From: Galeruca laticollis
Lineage: Eukaryota; Arthropoda; Insecta; Coleoptera; Chrysomelidae
Direction of reading: 5' to 3'
Length of the DNA stretch: 64,000 nt
Assembly: GCA_963921935.1 (NCBI GenBank)
Contig: OY998176.1
Location: 95,177,415 to 95,241,414, forward strand
Part shown: positions 23,990-34,899 of the stretch, in pieces
Layout of the letters: every line of letters begins with the position of its first letter
Numbering within the stretch: position 1 is the first letter of the stretch
The notes under the pieces: generated by a model
Told to the model about the DNA's origin: nothing
The model's input: only the letters and a program-made list of their open reading frames with translations
Database searches by the model: none
Translations under genes and position numbers: made by a program

Positions 23990-24258
23990 AAAAAGCAACG
24001 AATAGATAAGTGGGTTTTGCCCGCAAATAGAAGAAGGGGCTACTGAATAGAGTCGTAACCGCAGACATGCATGTTTCTGGTTCATTAGCCGTCATCGGTA
24101 CGGTACATCCAAGAAAATATGTGAAACATGGGAGCAGAGGAGTTGAATGAAACATGAGAAAATAGAACAGAATTCAGCAGGATAGTCAAACACAACATTT
24201 GTGTCAGTAATATTAGAAGATCTCGAATATTCGAGACAACACCAACATAGACACGGAG
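23990..24258 (-). repeat. diverged satellite unit in inverted orientation
   Basis: The reverse complement aligns with the 350-bp unit over most of its length (ACATGCATGTTTCTGG, AACATGAGAAAA, GACACGGAGG landmarks) with many substitutions. It carries its own hammerhead-like motif and leads directly into the Penelope-like open frame at 24259. Confidence 0.8.
24059..24103 (-). ncRNA. hammerhead-like motif, inverted diverged copy
   Basis: On the minus strand: stem I CCGTA/TGCGG keeps pairing through a G-U wobble although one base changed, the core is CCGATGA, GAAAC is present, and stem III is ACATGCATGT. Stem II has one mismatch. The pairing-preserving change in stem I is a sign of selection on structure, or of chance in a small sample. 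Confidence 0.6.
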
Positions 24259-24926
24259 GTGCATATAACACTCCCGTCTGATCCTATTTTTCATGAAAAG
24301 AACTTAAAAACTTTATATCATCTATTTTTGGAAAATGGTTATCCAAATAAATTAGTTAAAAACATACTATTCAATTATTCTCCAACTATAGACATTGCAG
24401 ACATTAATATTAGAAACGACCAATCAGATAATATAAATTATTATGTATCTTTACCATATATTAAAGAAATAACACCACAGTTGAGTAGGATTTTTAAACC
24501 AATGAACAACATTAGAATTGCCAATAAAACATGCTTAACCATAAAATCTATTTTCACTAATTTGAAAGACAAAACTTCAATTCTTAATCTCTCAAATGTA
24601 ATATATTCTATTCCATGCAAAAATTGTGATGAAAAATATGTTGGTCACACTGGTCAGAAATTAAAGAACCGTATAAGTCTCCATAAGAGCGATTGTAAGT
24701 TACATCCTGAAAGATGTGCTTTATCTGAACATGTCATTGATAATGATCACTTTATGGATTTTGAATCTGTTAATATTTTGGACATACAACCAAATACCAA
24801 AAAAGACTTTTCTTAGAAATGGCTCATATATTTCAAGAACCTAATACTATCAACAAAAAAAGTGACCATAATAATCTGAGTGATATTTATTATCATCTAC
24901 TAACAATTGATAATAAAAATAACTAA
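24259..24926 (+). pseudogene. Penelope-like element C-terminal region with GIY-YIG endonuclease
   Basis: A 185-codon open frame (24259-24816), then after a one-base frameshift near 24808 a further reading to TAA at 24926, gives the linker and GIY-YIG nuclease of a Penelope-like retroelement: SLPYIKEITPQLSRIF, then VIYSIPCKNCDEKYVGHTGQ, a basic segment, LHKSDC, and a SEHVIDNDHFMDFE motif. The reverse transcriptase is missing, so it is 5' truncated. The nuclease would nick target DNA to prime reverse transcription. The frame starts inside the inverted satellite unit. Confidence 0.8.
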
Positions 24927-25046
24927 ATTTCAGTGTTTTTAAATGAAACTCAAGGTCTCTAGTTAATTCCACAATATAATACAAGTTATTGAAAATTCTA
25001 AAAAATTCACAATTGTTTCGATAAATCAATATCATCGTCAGAATGA
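24927..25046 (-). repeat. Penelope-like 3' terminal segment with degraded hammerhead
   Basis: On the minus strand, CTGACGAT (near 25043) is followed by GATA/TATC stem II, GAAAC and AATTGTG, then about 100 nt that match both arms of the inverted repeat at 63585-63799. The base after the GT of the cleavage site is G, which is disfavoured, so activity is doubtful. It lies about 250 nt downstream of the minus-strand Penelope-like stop codon at 25294, where such elements place their ribozyme. Confidence 0.65.
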
Positions 25047-25293
25047 CAGAAGTTACATTTCATTTTATGCCTACCTGATGTTTAGTAATTATATTTGGCT
25101 AGACCAAGAAGTAACCTAACTTGTGATTGGCTTAATATATGTTTATAGAAAAAAGAAGAAGATGTGATATTACAAATATTGATATTATTAGCCCTATGGT
25201 GATATCCTGGATATCAATTCCCAATTAAGATCAGTATAACTGTGCAATGATAAAGAAAACCAGGAAAACTATATCTGCTGATCTTTACAATTA

Positions 25294-26640
25294 TCACTTA
25301 AGAAGACAGTTTATTAGTGGAGAATTCCCTAGATTTAACTGTTCATTGACAACTTCAAATTGTGGGTTTCTTAAATGTCTTCTAATTTCCAGTTCTTCAA
25401 GGAAATCCAGTTCTTGTTTCTTTTCACAAATATGCAATACTTCTAGTTTTGTGTTAGGTGTCAATGAATGATTGGTGTCAAGTAGATGTTTTGCGTAGTG
25501 GGATTTATCTGGTTGTTTTAATCTGTATGCTCGTAAGTGCTCACTGTATCGTATTTCAAAATTCCTAAGGGTCTGACCCAAATAGACAGCATTACATTCT
25601 GGACATTTGAGTTTATATATACCTGACTTCTTTAATAGTGGTATTTTTGTTTTTACATTTAACAATTTTGTACTAACGTTACTTTCTGTTTTAAAAGAAA
25701 TTGTTGTATTCGTTGCTGAAGATATTATCTTTGAAATATTATTAGAAATATTTCCTGCATATGTGATGGTTTTATAAGTTTTAATTTTATCAGCTTGTTT
25801 AGGATATATTAGTTGTAATGCCACTTTTTTCTCTTTTTTACTAATTAGCTTATTTATCATATCTAATGGATAACCGTTAGATGTTGCTATTTGTCTAATT
25901 GTATTAATCTCTCTATCAAAATTACATTCGTTCATAGGAACTGAAAAAGCTCTATGTATCATTGAATTATATGCTGCTAGTCTGTGTGACACAGGGTGGT
26001 TAGAATTGAATGGAATTGTTACATCAGTTTGTGTTGGTTTTCGGTAAATTGAATAATCAAGTACATTATTATCTCTTTGAATTTTTAAATCAAGAAAATT
26101 GATTGAGCTATTTTCTTCAATTTCTAATGTAAATTAAAATTTTCGGGTGTAAATTATTGTTGTGGTTGAAAAATACATCTAATTGTCGTTCACTACCCAT
26201 AAAACAAGCTAATATGTCATCTACATATCTATACCAATATAAAATATTTTTCGAAATATTACTTTCAAAGATCTTTCTTTCTAAATTGTCCATAAAAATG
26301 TTTGCTAAAATAGGTGATATAGGGCTTCCCATTGGTAAACCTTAATTTTGAATATATATCTTATTGTCAAAAGTGAAATAATTCGGATTAATGCATACAT
26401 CAAATAAATTAAGTATATCTGATGTTATTCCTGGATTAATATTTTTATCTTCTAGTAATTTTCTCACAAGTATTAGACATTCTTTAGGAGGAATTTTAGT
26501 AAACATGTTAGTTACATCGAACGATATGAGTTTATAGTTATCTTGTAAGTGGATTGCTTTCAACTTGTTGATTAGTTCTATTGAATTTCTAATTGAGTAC
26601 TGAGATTCATATTCTTATACATAATTAAAGCTATATAAAT
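25294..26640 (-). pseudogene. Penelope-like element: reverse transcriptase and GIY-YIG
   Basis: Minus strand, 5' truncated near 26640. In order it encodes YKLISFDVTNMFTKIP (first catalytic Asp), GLPMGSPISPILANIFMD, YWYRYVDDILACF (catalytic YVDD), then a long linker and the GIY-YIG nuclease (SGIYKLKCPECNAVYLGQT, SEHL and HYAKHLLDTNHS). It ends at 25294. Lesions are few: a stop near 26342 (before GLPMG) and a frameshift/stop zone at 26000-26120. This is the best-preserved Penelope-like copy here and its 3' flank carries the hammerhead segment above. Confidence 0.85.
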
Positions 26641-26969
26641 AAAATTTGATGATTTTTAGAAATAATTTTATTTTAGGTAAATGATTCTAAAAAAATCTTC
26701 CAATACTTTTAAATTATTAAGATGACATGATGACATCTATAATAATTTGAGGTTGAATTTTATATAATAAGTAAAGAATATTTGAATAACGATTAACCTA
26801 TATTACATATATAACCAATTTCCATCTTTTGTTTTCAAAAACATTTTAGCATATAAAGAAAATGTTTACATTCATAAATCTGTCAAAATGTCAAAATTAT
26901 TTATGATTGAAATTTTTTTTAAAAAATTCAAATATAATTATATTTACCAATTTATAACAATCTCAATTT
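26641..26969. other. AT-rich stretch without recognised gene
   Basis: No coding feature seen. It ends at a degraded hammerhead-like motif. Confidence 0.35.
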
Positions 26970-27016
26970 ACTTATCCTTGATAATGGAAAGAAAAGTTTC
27001 CGAAAGCTTGGAAGAA
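26970..27016 (+). ncRNA. degraded hammerhead-like motif
   Basis: CCTTGATAATGGAAA then GAAAAG then TTTCCGAAAGCTTGG: a perfect 5-bp stem II (GGAAA/TTTCC) and GAAA are present, but the core reads TTGATAA, so G8 and C3 are lost. The extra U before stem II matches the motif at 759. A (TA)n tract begins about 57 nt downstream. Confidence 0.5.
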
Positions 27017-27069
27017 AAACAGTAACAAGAATATTCTTTAGTTAACTTGCCGTTACGCCAATATTCGTG

Positions 27070-27073
<4 letters not shown>

Positions 27074-27144
<71 letters not shown>
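27074..27144. repeat. (TA)n microsatellite
   Basis: About 70 bp of pure AT dinucleotides. Confidence 0.95.
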
Positions 27145-27146
<2 letters not shown>

Positions 27147-27148
<2 letters not shown>

Positions 27149-27890
27149 GGTGGACTTCCTGAATTATTTTTGAATAGCTGTGCTATTGGATCTTGTATTT
27201 ATTGAGCTGCCATTAAGTCAACTGTTTGCATACAATTTCTCAATTTCCTGTTATTATGCGTTTCCGTGTGTAGGCAGTTAGCGTGAATATTGTGTTTTAT
27301 TGTTTTCATTTACTAGAAAAGAAACTTAAGTAATGATGGATTCACAAATTTAGGTGATGGACCCTTTTTTATAAAACGCTTATCCAGGCAACAACAATTT
27401 TCTGTCGATTCCAGCAATTCTTGCCAAACTTTCAAACGATCTGTCGAAAAGCTATTTCCACAATTTTATGTTACAGCAAAGCAGATTGTATTGGATATTA
27501 ATTCTAAAATTGGAGAACAATATTGACAGCAGAATACATTCTCTTATTTTTAAGTAGAAATGTGCTGTATTTGTCACAGGTCGATACGCCACAACTTATA
27601 TTGTTCCTAAATGAAAAAGCCCGAGACGGCATTTACGCACGAGGACATTTCAATGACTGGTGAGCCCTTTAGAAATATGTGAAAAACATTTCGAATAGAA
27701 GCCATTCTTATCACATTATTTGAAAAATGCTTCGATTGACCAAGGAGATAATAATAATAAGATTTTTGTTCATTCGTCGCAAAAAATAGAATGTTCACAC
27801 TTCAATGCAATCTGAGACCATACGAATTCTACAAACTAGAATCGACGACAAGTTAGATCATTAATTATTAATCCTGTAATAAAACATATG
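27147..27890. other. no recognised gene
   Basis: No family could be assigned. A plus-strand reading around 27340-27520 is mixed in composition and might be a relic of an unknown element. Confidence 0.3.
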
Positions 27891-28130
27891 GTTGTGGCTC
27901 ATGCAAGATGAAGCTTCACCATATTTCAGTAGAACATTTCGCGATTACTTCAATAATCAACTTCCACAGCGTTGGATCGCCATTGTTGCTTATATGATTG
28001 GCTAACATGTAATCCAGATCACGAGGCGATTGTTTATTCTGATGGTTTATACAAACAATGGCTCGTATTGAATTTTGGGAGATAGTTATGGTGATATACC
28101 TTTCAATATAATTGAATGATTCGAACAAAA
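27891..28130 (+). pseudogene. IS630/Tc1-mariner-type transposase scrap
   Basis: The plus-strand frame gives WLMQDEASPYFSRTFRDYFN then NQLPQRWI, the region around the second catalytic Asp of DDE_3-type transposases (the family usually reads QDGAPPH and WIGR). It is followed by a broken reading. No terminal repeats were found. Similar to, but not the same copy as, the transposases at 55.7 and 58 kb. Confidence 0.5.
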
Positions 28131-28560
28131 AATATTAACTTGTATAATACCTCACTACTTTCTTTGGCATTTACGGCATCACCAATACCTGGAATAAGTT
28201 AACAGATAATCGTATCAGTGGCGTAATCATAACGATTTTGTATAATCAAGATTATTGGATGATTCTTATATTAATATATAAACTCATACATGTTATTAAG
28301 AAATATGTAGCGAAAATATTAGTAGACACAAAATGTTGAATGCTATAAGGACTTGAAATCAATGAAAAGATAAATATGGACAAACAATGTTCCAATAATC
28401 AGTATTTGCTTATTCGTTTTATCAGGTACTCAAATTTAACTTCACATTGTATTGGTCAATATCCAAGTCTCTTGCCATATATATTTTTCGTTCCTTATTT
28501 GTTTGTATTTTTCATCTGTTGTTTATTCCCTTAATACCATATTCCCAAGTTAATTTGAAT
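28131..28560. other. no recognised gene
   Basis: AT-rich, no open frame or repeat boundary recognised. Confidence 0.3.
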
Positions 28561-28567
28561 TTATAGA

Positions 28568-28920
28568 TTGCGTTTTTTATACGCTTATCCTTATAAAATA
28601 CAAACAAAACTGGCTATATTCAGAAAAAGGCCAAATATTTGGAAACAACCCAAGTTTTCATACCTTAACAACCCAATACAAATCTCAAATACTTATGAAT
28701 ATTTGGGTAGGGTCTCTACTTTCAATGGACTGTTTCTATATAATTCTTAATCACGAGAACCAAAAGCAAGAATTACTCAGGGACCGTACTTCCAACCATA
28801 CATCACGAAAATTATCCTCTTTTCCTAGTAAGACTCTGTATAACAATGTTGTCATACCCACTCTAACATATGCCAGTAACATATTGCGTTCACTTTATCT
28901 AGATCCAACATAGAAAATAC
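28568..28920 (+). pseudogene. Jockey-type LINE reverse transcriptase C-terminus, fragment
   Basis: Broken plus-strand frames give TKLAIFRKRP, an EYLG motif, then SKTLYNNVVIPTLTYASNI, the thumb region that follows the catalytic palm in Jockey-clade reverse transcriptases. The catalytic part is absent. Confidence 0.6.
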
Positions 28921-28979
28921 AGACGTCTTTTGTGGAAAAATCAGATAACTGCTGCCGCTTATAGATATAATAAGAATAG

Positions 28980-29625
28980 ATATAATAAGACTGTATGCTA
29001 AACGAACTCAGTGAGGCATCACTCTAAATAGGTCTCAAAATGAATACCAATAAAGCACTGGTTATGCACGATACATATACCATCATAGGAGTTAACAACC
29101 ACCAAGTAGGGAATGTCGAAGAGTATATATAACGGAGTCAAAGAATTGTGCTGGGAAGAGAAAACCTGACAGCCGAAATACATAGACGACTAAACAAACA
29201 TGTGCATATTGTGCATCATTTGGGAAACTAAACATCTTGGAAGATAAAAAATAGCAATGCACCACAAAAGAAAAGTATTTGAGACGTGCATCCTTCTGGT
29301 AATGTGCTATAGAGTTGAAACTTGGACAAAGACCAAAAAGAACATATCTAAATTCCGAATAAATCAATTCGCCATGGAAAGAGCGATGTTGAGAATATCG
29401 TTGAGAGAACACAATTGAAACCAATGGATTGGACAAACCACAAAAGTAACAGATGTAATAGAGGAAGCTTCAAGAATGAAATGGAGATTCTCGGAAAATA
29501 TTGCGAGGAGCCGATCAAATCGGTCGCACAGGATAATACTCACTTGGAGACTCTAGTTTTAAAAGATGTATCAAAAGTGGAAGATATTATTGTACCTCGT
29601 CCTACGATTAATCTTTCTTGAAAAA
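28980..29625 (+). pseudogene. LINE reverse transcriptase C-terminal fragment
   Basis: Broken frames read NELSEASL, GLKMNTNKALVM, then FETCILLVMCYRVETWT and QFAMERAMLRISLREH, and end in a KWRFSENIAR segment. This is the thumb and C-terminal pattern of a common arthropod endonuclease-reverse transcriptase LINE, related in style to the copy at 60-63 kb but distinct from it. Many stops. Confidence 0.6.
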
Positions 29626-29639
29626 CCTCATTCTTTAAT

Positions 29640-30468
29640 TTCGAATTGCAATACCGAAGTATAATGATGCACTTCCTGGAACCAAAATTCATATTTTCAC
29701 CAGTAGCATGCCTGATTGGAATAACTATTTGATTTTAAATTATTTCCAAGTATTTTGAACATCCAATGAAAAATGAACAATAACAGTGTTTCCAATAGTG
29801 CCTGCCCATTTTAACTTGTCTCTATCTTGTTACTTCTATATGACATTGGAATCGTTAAAAGCTGAGGACCCACCCTAACGGGAGCTGACCAATCACACTT
29901 GGAATGACTATGTCAGACATACACAGCTAGGCCATGTCTAGCAGAGAACTATCTAGAAGATAAAGAATGCAGAAAGAATGGGAAATAACTTACCAGAGGG
30001 TCTGATGATCGATTGAAAGATAAGCGGTATCTTGATAAATAACAGCTTTAGCAAGGGGATTAAATATTTAAGATCCTTCCTAGTCGTAATAAGTTGGCTA
30101 ACTATTTGCACCATCTAGAGGCTGCCAAGAGCCACGCACCAATGTGAAAGACGAAGCAGAAGACAAAAGGGGTAAAATACATGGCACAACCATGAATAAA
30201 AGTAGATGATAGCCGGACACTTCCACCATAAAACCGAAAGAAGTAGGAAGGAGAAGTACGCACTGAAGAAGACTGACGATCACGTTGGATGTGATGGGGT
30301 GGGGTGGTGGAAGTTCTTCCCGGAATGGATCATTCTTTCAGGGATGCATTCTGGAAGGTACGGGTTTGGTCGACTGTATATGTGGGATCTCACTGACTCC
30401 AACATCTCATCTCTGTAATTCTGGCAATAGTATTAATGTAGTTTCATTAAAATAAACTCTCATTACAA

Positions 30469-30472
<4 letters not shown>
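29640..30472. other. GC-richer stretch, unidentified
   Basis: A plus-strand frame at 30206-30418 (about 70 codons, Trp- and Gly-rich, ending WDLTDSNISSL) has no recognised domain. The region is less AT-rich than average and may be the tail of an unidentified LINE; AATAAAC near 30451 and (TA)n follow. Confidence 0.3.

Positions 30473-30474
<2 letters not shown>

Positions 30475-30538
<64 letters not shown>
30475..30538. repeat. (TA)n microsatellite
   Basis: About 64 bp of pure AT dinucleotides, downstream (on the minus strand) of the hammerhead motif at 30.66-30.70 kb. Confidence 0.95.
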
Positions 30539-30541
<3 letters not shown>

Positions 30542-30654
30542 GAAAATTCGAGTTTTTTTCTTGGACCTTAAAGTTTATATTTTTTTCATTTATATTTCTT
30601 GGGAATTTTTGGTCCTGGATTAATTGAAACATTAGATGGTTTTTAAATTTATAA

Positions 30655-30700
30655 TGTATTTCATTGACGTTTCGGTCCTTTTTGACCTTCATCAGAATAT
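30655..30700 (-). ncRNA. hammerhead ribozyme motif downstream of a Penelope-like gene
   Basis: On the minus strand the invariant CTGATGA (30695-30689) is followed by A, stem II GGTC/GACC with loop AAAAAG, then GAAAC (30673-30669) directly joined to GTC, so stem III has essentially no loop, as in the minimal hammerheads of Penelope-like elements. Stem I is short (ATT/AAT). It sits about 380 nt 3' of the minus-strand Penelope-like stop at 31078. Confidence 0.75.
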
Positions 30701-31077
30701 AAAAAACACTAAAAGAGAATTCGTTCTTAATATCCTAGTGTATACAATGTAAAATTATGACATACCTGTGGATTATATTCCATCAAGTGCCAAATCACAT
30801 TAAAATAAACTAAAATAAAATGAACTTCAACGATACATTTAAAAACATTTTACAAGTATGGTGTGTGTACATCAACTTTCATGGTAGTTCTGGTGTCTAA
30901 GCCTAATGGTATTATTTGAGAATGTTGTTTTTATCCCTATACGCATTTATTTCTTTTTAATAAATAGTTGTTATGGTTTTTGTTGAGTTACCTACATGAA
31001 ATAGTTGTTTAATTTATTATTCTATTTTATTATATTGTTGTAAATCTTGCTTAAACATTTTGTGTCGGTTTTGTAAT

Positions 31078-31560
31078 TTAGGTTTTTTTATTTCTCTGTA
31101 TTTCTATCGTTTCATAAATTTCTCTTTTTCTGGTGTGACTTTCGTTTTTTAAAATTTTTGTGTTTTCAAAATCAAAACTATGTTTTTTTTCTTGCATATG
31201 TGTTGTTAAGGGAGTTTTATTTTCCTTATCGTACTTGTGACCATTTAATCGATTTTTTAAATATTGGCTAGGTTGCCCGATATAGACACTGTGGCAGTCC
31301 CCGTGTGGAATTTGATGAACTATATTGCTTTTCTTTTGATCAGGAATTTTTGAGTTTGTACCCTTTATGTGCAATTGTAATGTTATGGTTTTTAGAAATG
31401 TTGCTGAATTTTTCGGATAGTCCTGGTATGTAAGGCAAGGAAAGGTAGTTTCGTTTTGTTTTTTTGGAGGTTTTGATTATGGAAGTTATGAAGGGGGGGA
31501 GGTTAGTTATTCGTTGATTAATCTTGGAAGTGATCCGATTCCGTAGTCTCAATCTGCCTA
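31078..31560 (-). pseudogene. Penelope-like element C-terminus (GIY-YIG)
   Basis: Two overlapping minus-strand frames (31552-31340 and 31374-31078), joined by a frameshift near 31360, encode SLPYIPGLSEKFSNI, then a NIVHQIPHGDCHSVYIGQPSQYL nuclease segment and LTTHMQEKKHSFDFENTKIL. The GIY-YIG residues are recognisable (VYIGQ). The reverse transcriptase is absent. The hammerhead and (TA)n lie downstream on the same strand. Confidence 0.75.
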
Positions 31561-32019
31561 CTCTACGTAACGAATCACCCCCTTAGGCTAATTCCAGGCC
31601 TCAATCTGCCTACTCCTTGAAATTTCACCAAAAAAGGACATAACAATAAAATAATATTTTATTGTTATGTCTTTTTAGTTATAGTGGATAGTTTAAATAA
31701 TTAAAGACTTACCTTAACAAATATGGTCCAAGGTCATGTAACTGTGCACATATGAGAACATTCTGAACATAGATGCATCAATGTACAGGGAATTTGAAAC
31801 AAATATTTGCTCAATGTCTGAAATAACACAAGATTAGTATCATAATTAATAACAGATCCTCAATGTTTATATATGTTACACATAAAATTCATAACCAGGA
31901 ATAAACATTTGAGAAAATGAATATTTATTTGACGTACGGAACGCAGCCATACTTTACGTCAGTCAAAGCTTGGATTCTTAAAGTTTAACAAGAGGAAGTG
32001 ACGTAAAAAAGTAGACGTA
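31561..32019. other. no gene; short tandem duplication
   Basis: TCAATCTGCCTACTC occurs twice (about 31550 and 31603), a 54-bp tandem duplication at the truncated 5' edge of the Penelope-like remnant. The rest is unremarkable. Confidence 0.4.
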
Positions 32020-32425
32020 GTATTTACAAGTGACCTCTTTTATGATTGGATATTATTCAGAGCATCTTATAGATGAACCTTATTGATATTCAGTAGACTG
32101 GAACTAGTACAACGGGTGCTATTGCACTGAAAGTGCCATATTTTGGGTATTATTGGAGAAATTTCGGGTTGGTAGCACGATGCAGCGTCTGGAGTAAATA
32201 CAAGTGACCAATATTATAATTGCATATTTCCCAGTTTGTGTTACAGATAATGAACCTTATTGATTTTCAGCTCACTAGAGCGAGTACAACGGGTCCTATA
32301 AACCCAGATATACTTTATTTTTGGAGAAATTTCAGTTTGTTACCACGTTTCAGCCTCCAAAATGTATACAAGTGACCGTTTCAGCATAGGATATTGTTCA
32401 GGGCGTCTCACAGATGCTGAAAAAT
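32020..32425 (+). repeat. tandem repeat, about 170-bp period
   Basis: ACAAGTGACC occurs at 32026, 32200 and 32368 (spacings 174 and 168). Between them the blocks GAACCTTATTGAT, AGTACAACGGGT, TTGGAGAAATTTC and CAGCGTCTGGA/CAGCCTCCAAA repeat in order. There are two full diverged units plus a partial third. Confidence 0.85.
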
Positions 32426-33275
32426 GGATTTTTATCTTTAAAATCGTTTATTTTAAAATTCAGTTGAGGAAACTCCATATTTTTCAAAAATCTTGTTTAC
32501 GTAGTTCGACATTTTATTGATCAAAATAAATTTAAAACTAGACTATAGGTAAAAAAATATAATTTTTATGAAAGACGGTATAGAAAAAAATGTTTCATAT
32601 TTTATTCTAAATAGCAAATACAATCTCATGGAATTTACTGGTTTCTTATTTATTTTTGTTTCGCTACTACCTATGCGCTTTGCTTCATTTTAGTTGTAGA
32701 TGGTAGTTAAGTTATTATTTTTTCAGTAGGTAGGTGTTCAACAAAATACATTGTACACCAGTGAAATCAATTTAAAACCCTTTGATGCGAAAAACTATAT
32801 CTAGTGTTAGTTCAGTATATTTATGCTTTTTAACTCAGTATAATATTCTGCTAAGATACTCCGGTAACACTGACACAAAGATCATCATTTGTTTCTATTT
32901 CTATGAAACAATATCGCCCCCTTAGTGCAACAACTAGATAACTTGAAATTCATAGTTTTGAGAAAAGCGATTTTAAAGTTTCAAGACATAAAAAAGTACA
33001 ACCGTTAAGTAGCCAAAAATATTTAATATCTATACAGATGTATTGCATATCAAGTTATGTATTGTCAATTGTGGAGACAATCAGGTTTTATATTTTTGCA
33101 GAATTTGATCAAAAATTTGGGATATCTAGTTGTTGCTGAAATTCTAGTAAAAAAAGTAGTTATCTATTTATACCCATTAGCAGTTGAACGCAAATCATTT
33201 ACTAAATACAACTTTATTTGCAATAAAAACCGAACAAGGATGGTTCAAATAAAACACAAAATATTCCAACACGAC
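32426..33275. other. no recognised gene
   Basis: AT-rich. A 105-codon plus-strand frame beginning at 33057 overlaps the 3' end of the minus-strand gene relic and is probably its shadow. Confidence 0.35.
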
Positions 33276-34899
33276 TTAAATATCAATATCAGTGATATCA
33301 CTAGGGAGTGCCGGAGGAATTATTTTGTAAACAGATATCATATTTTCTTGTTGACTTTGATACAAATGCTCTAGTTTGTCGTTTGCAGAAGATATGCACG
33401 TTATACGATTGCAATTTAGTCGTTGAAACTCCGGATCAAAATCTTCTTTAAAGTTAATAATAAATGATGTCAATTTTGAAAAGTTTAACCAGCACATTTT
33501 TTCCCAACCAACCATCTTCTTTTCTAAATATTATTTCTCAGTGTGCGTGAGTTTTCCAGTCAAAAATTTGATTATGTCCAACATCGTGACCTTCTTACAG
33601 AGCGTGCTATAGTTTTCCAATCCTCTGATCAGTTTCCCTACCCAACACTTTTTATTTCCGTATATATAGCAGAGCCGCACTCCATCTCACTATGCCCAAC
33701 TACAAAAAATTTCAGTTCGATGGAATTTCCTGAACTGCAGTTAAGCACCTAGTTGCCACATACTTATTGATATTTTGTCCTCCAAATCTATCACTATAGC
33801 AAATAATGTGTTTAATATTATCAGGTAATGATTTGAAATAGTTGTAAAGGCAACTAGTTACTTGACAACTCCCACGTTCACCTTCATTCCACATGTAGCA
33901 GTTCCCTTGTTTAGAAACAACATTGTAAATAGTAAAAGCGAATGATTTCAAACGCAGTTTATAAAATAGGGAATTCTTCAACTGGTCATTAGGGGCCATG
34001 AGAATTTGTTGGAGATCAAAATTGCAACATAAAATATTTTTGTTGGAGGTTTCAGCTAATTTTTTGTGGGACCTTTTTTCCTCCCTGGCCCTATCTTTGG
34101 CAGCAAGGTGTGTTTTATGATTAGCTTATATAAATTCTGTTCTGATACTACCAGGTATAATGTAACTTCATACATACACGGCAATATTCTTTTCTCGGAC
34201 GGTAGAAACCCAAGTTATATTCTTCACAAAAAATAAATCTGTACACTGACGAATTCACGAATCGTAAATTTTTTTTTATTCTCTTTATATATTGTGTATT
34301 ATTATAATAATATTAAGACCTTACGTTAAATATTTCCTCCGCGTTTTTTCGCGACAATAATGCAAATCCCTGACGGGTAAGCTTTCAATATAGTTCCTAA
34401 CACCTTGTAAAGTCTAAGGAGGTGTGGCTTTCGTCGGACCTTCACCTCTTTACTTTTACCTTGTTTCCTTCGATTCTGCATTGCAATATCCACCACTCTC
34501 TTTAGTATCCCCAAAAGATTTATAAACATAGTTTTACAAATTTGTGTTTTTCCTTCACAGGTAAGCAAAAAGAAATTGATCGTGTATTGGCGTTTGGAAT
34601 TCTCCTTAGTTGTTCATTTCTTTGGAATTTTTTGCGTGTTACTATGTATAAAATCCCTTTTCGGTTCATGTGAATCAAGCCGATAGTATGTTTGAAAAAT
34701 CTTGAGGCTAACATCGTTGGTTAATTTTCCTCTGCATTTTTATCTGAATTGATTTTGACCTACCTGCAACATTTTCGGAATGGCTATGCAGAATTTCCAA
34801 AATCTTCACACCCCATGACATCATTTTTTCAGTAACACCGTTTAAAAACACTATGAAACCAATTAAGCACCCAATAAATGCATCTATTGTTTCAAGCAT
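33276..34899 (-). pseudogene. relic of a repetitive insect protein family with a YSDxxGGQN motif
   Basis: Minus strand. Pieces in several frames follow one order: a Cys-poor basic N-terminal part (34899-34326), then LKNSLFYKLRLKSFAFTIYN, a CYMWNEGERGSCQVTSCLYNY segment, ICYSDRFGGQNINKYVATRC (33999-33712), and a C-terminal KMCWLNFSKL part (33515-33276). This pattern is known to me from a multicopy uncharacterised insect family, often with a YSDNCAGQN motif, that may be a DDE-type transposase. Stops and frameshifts throughout. I cannot name the family with certainty. Confidence 0.55.
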
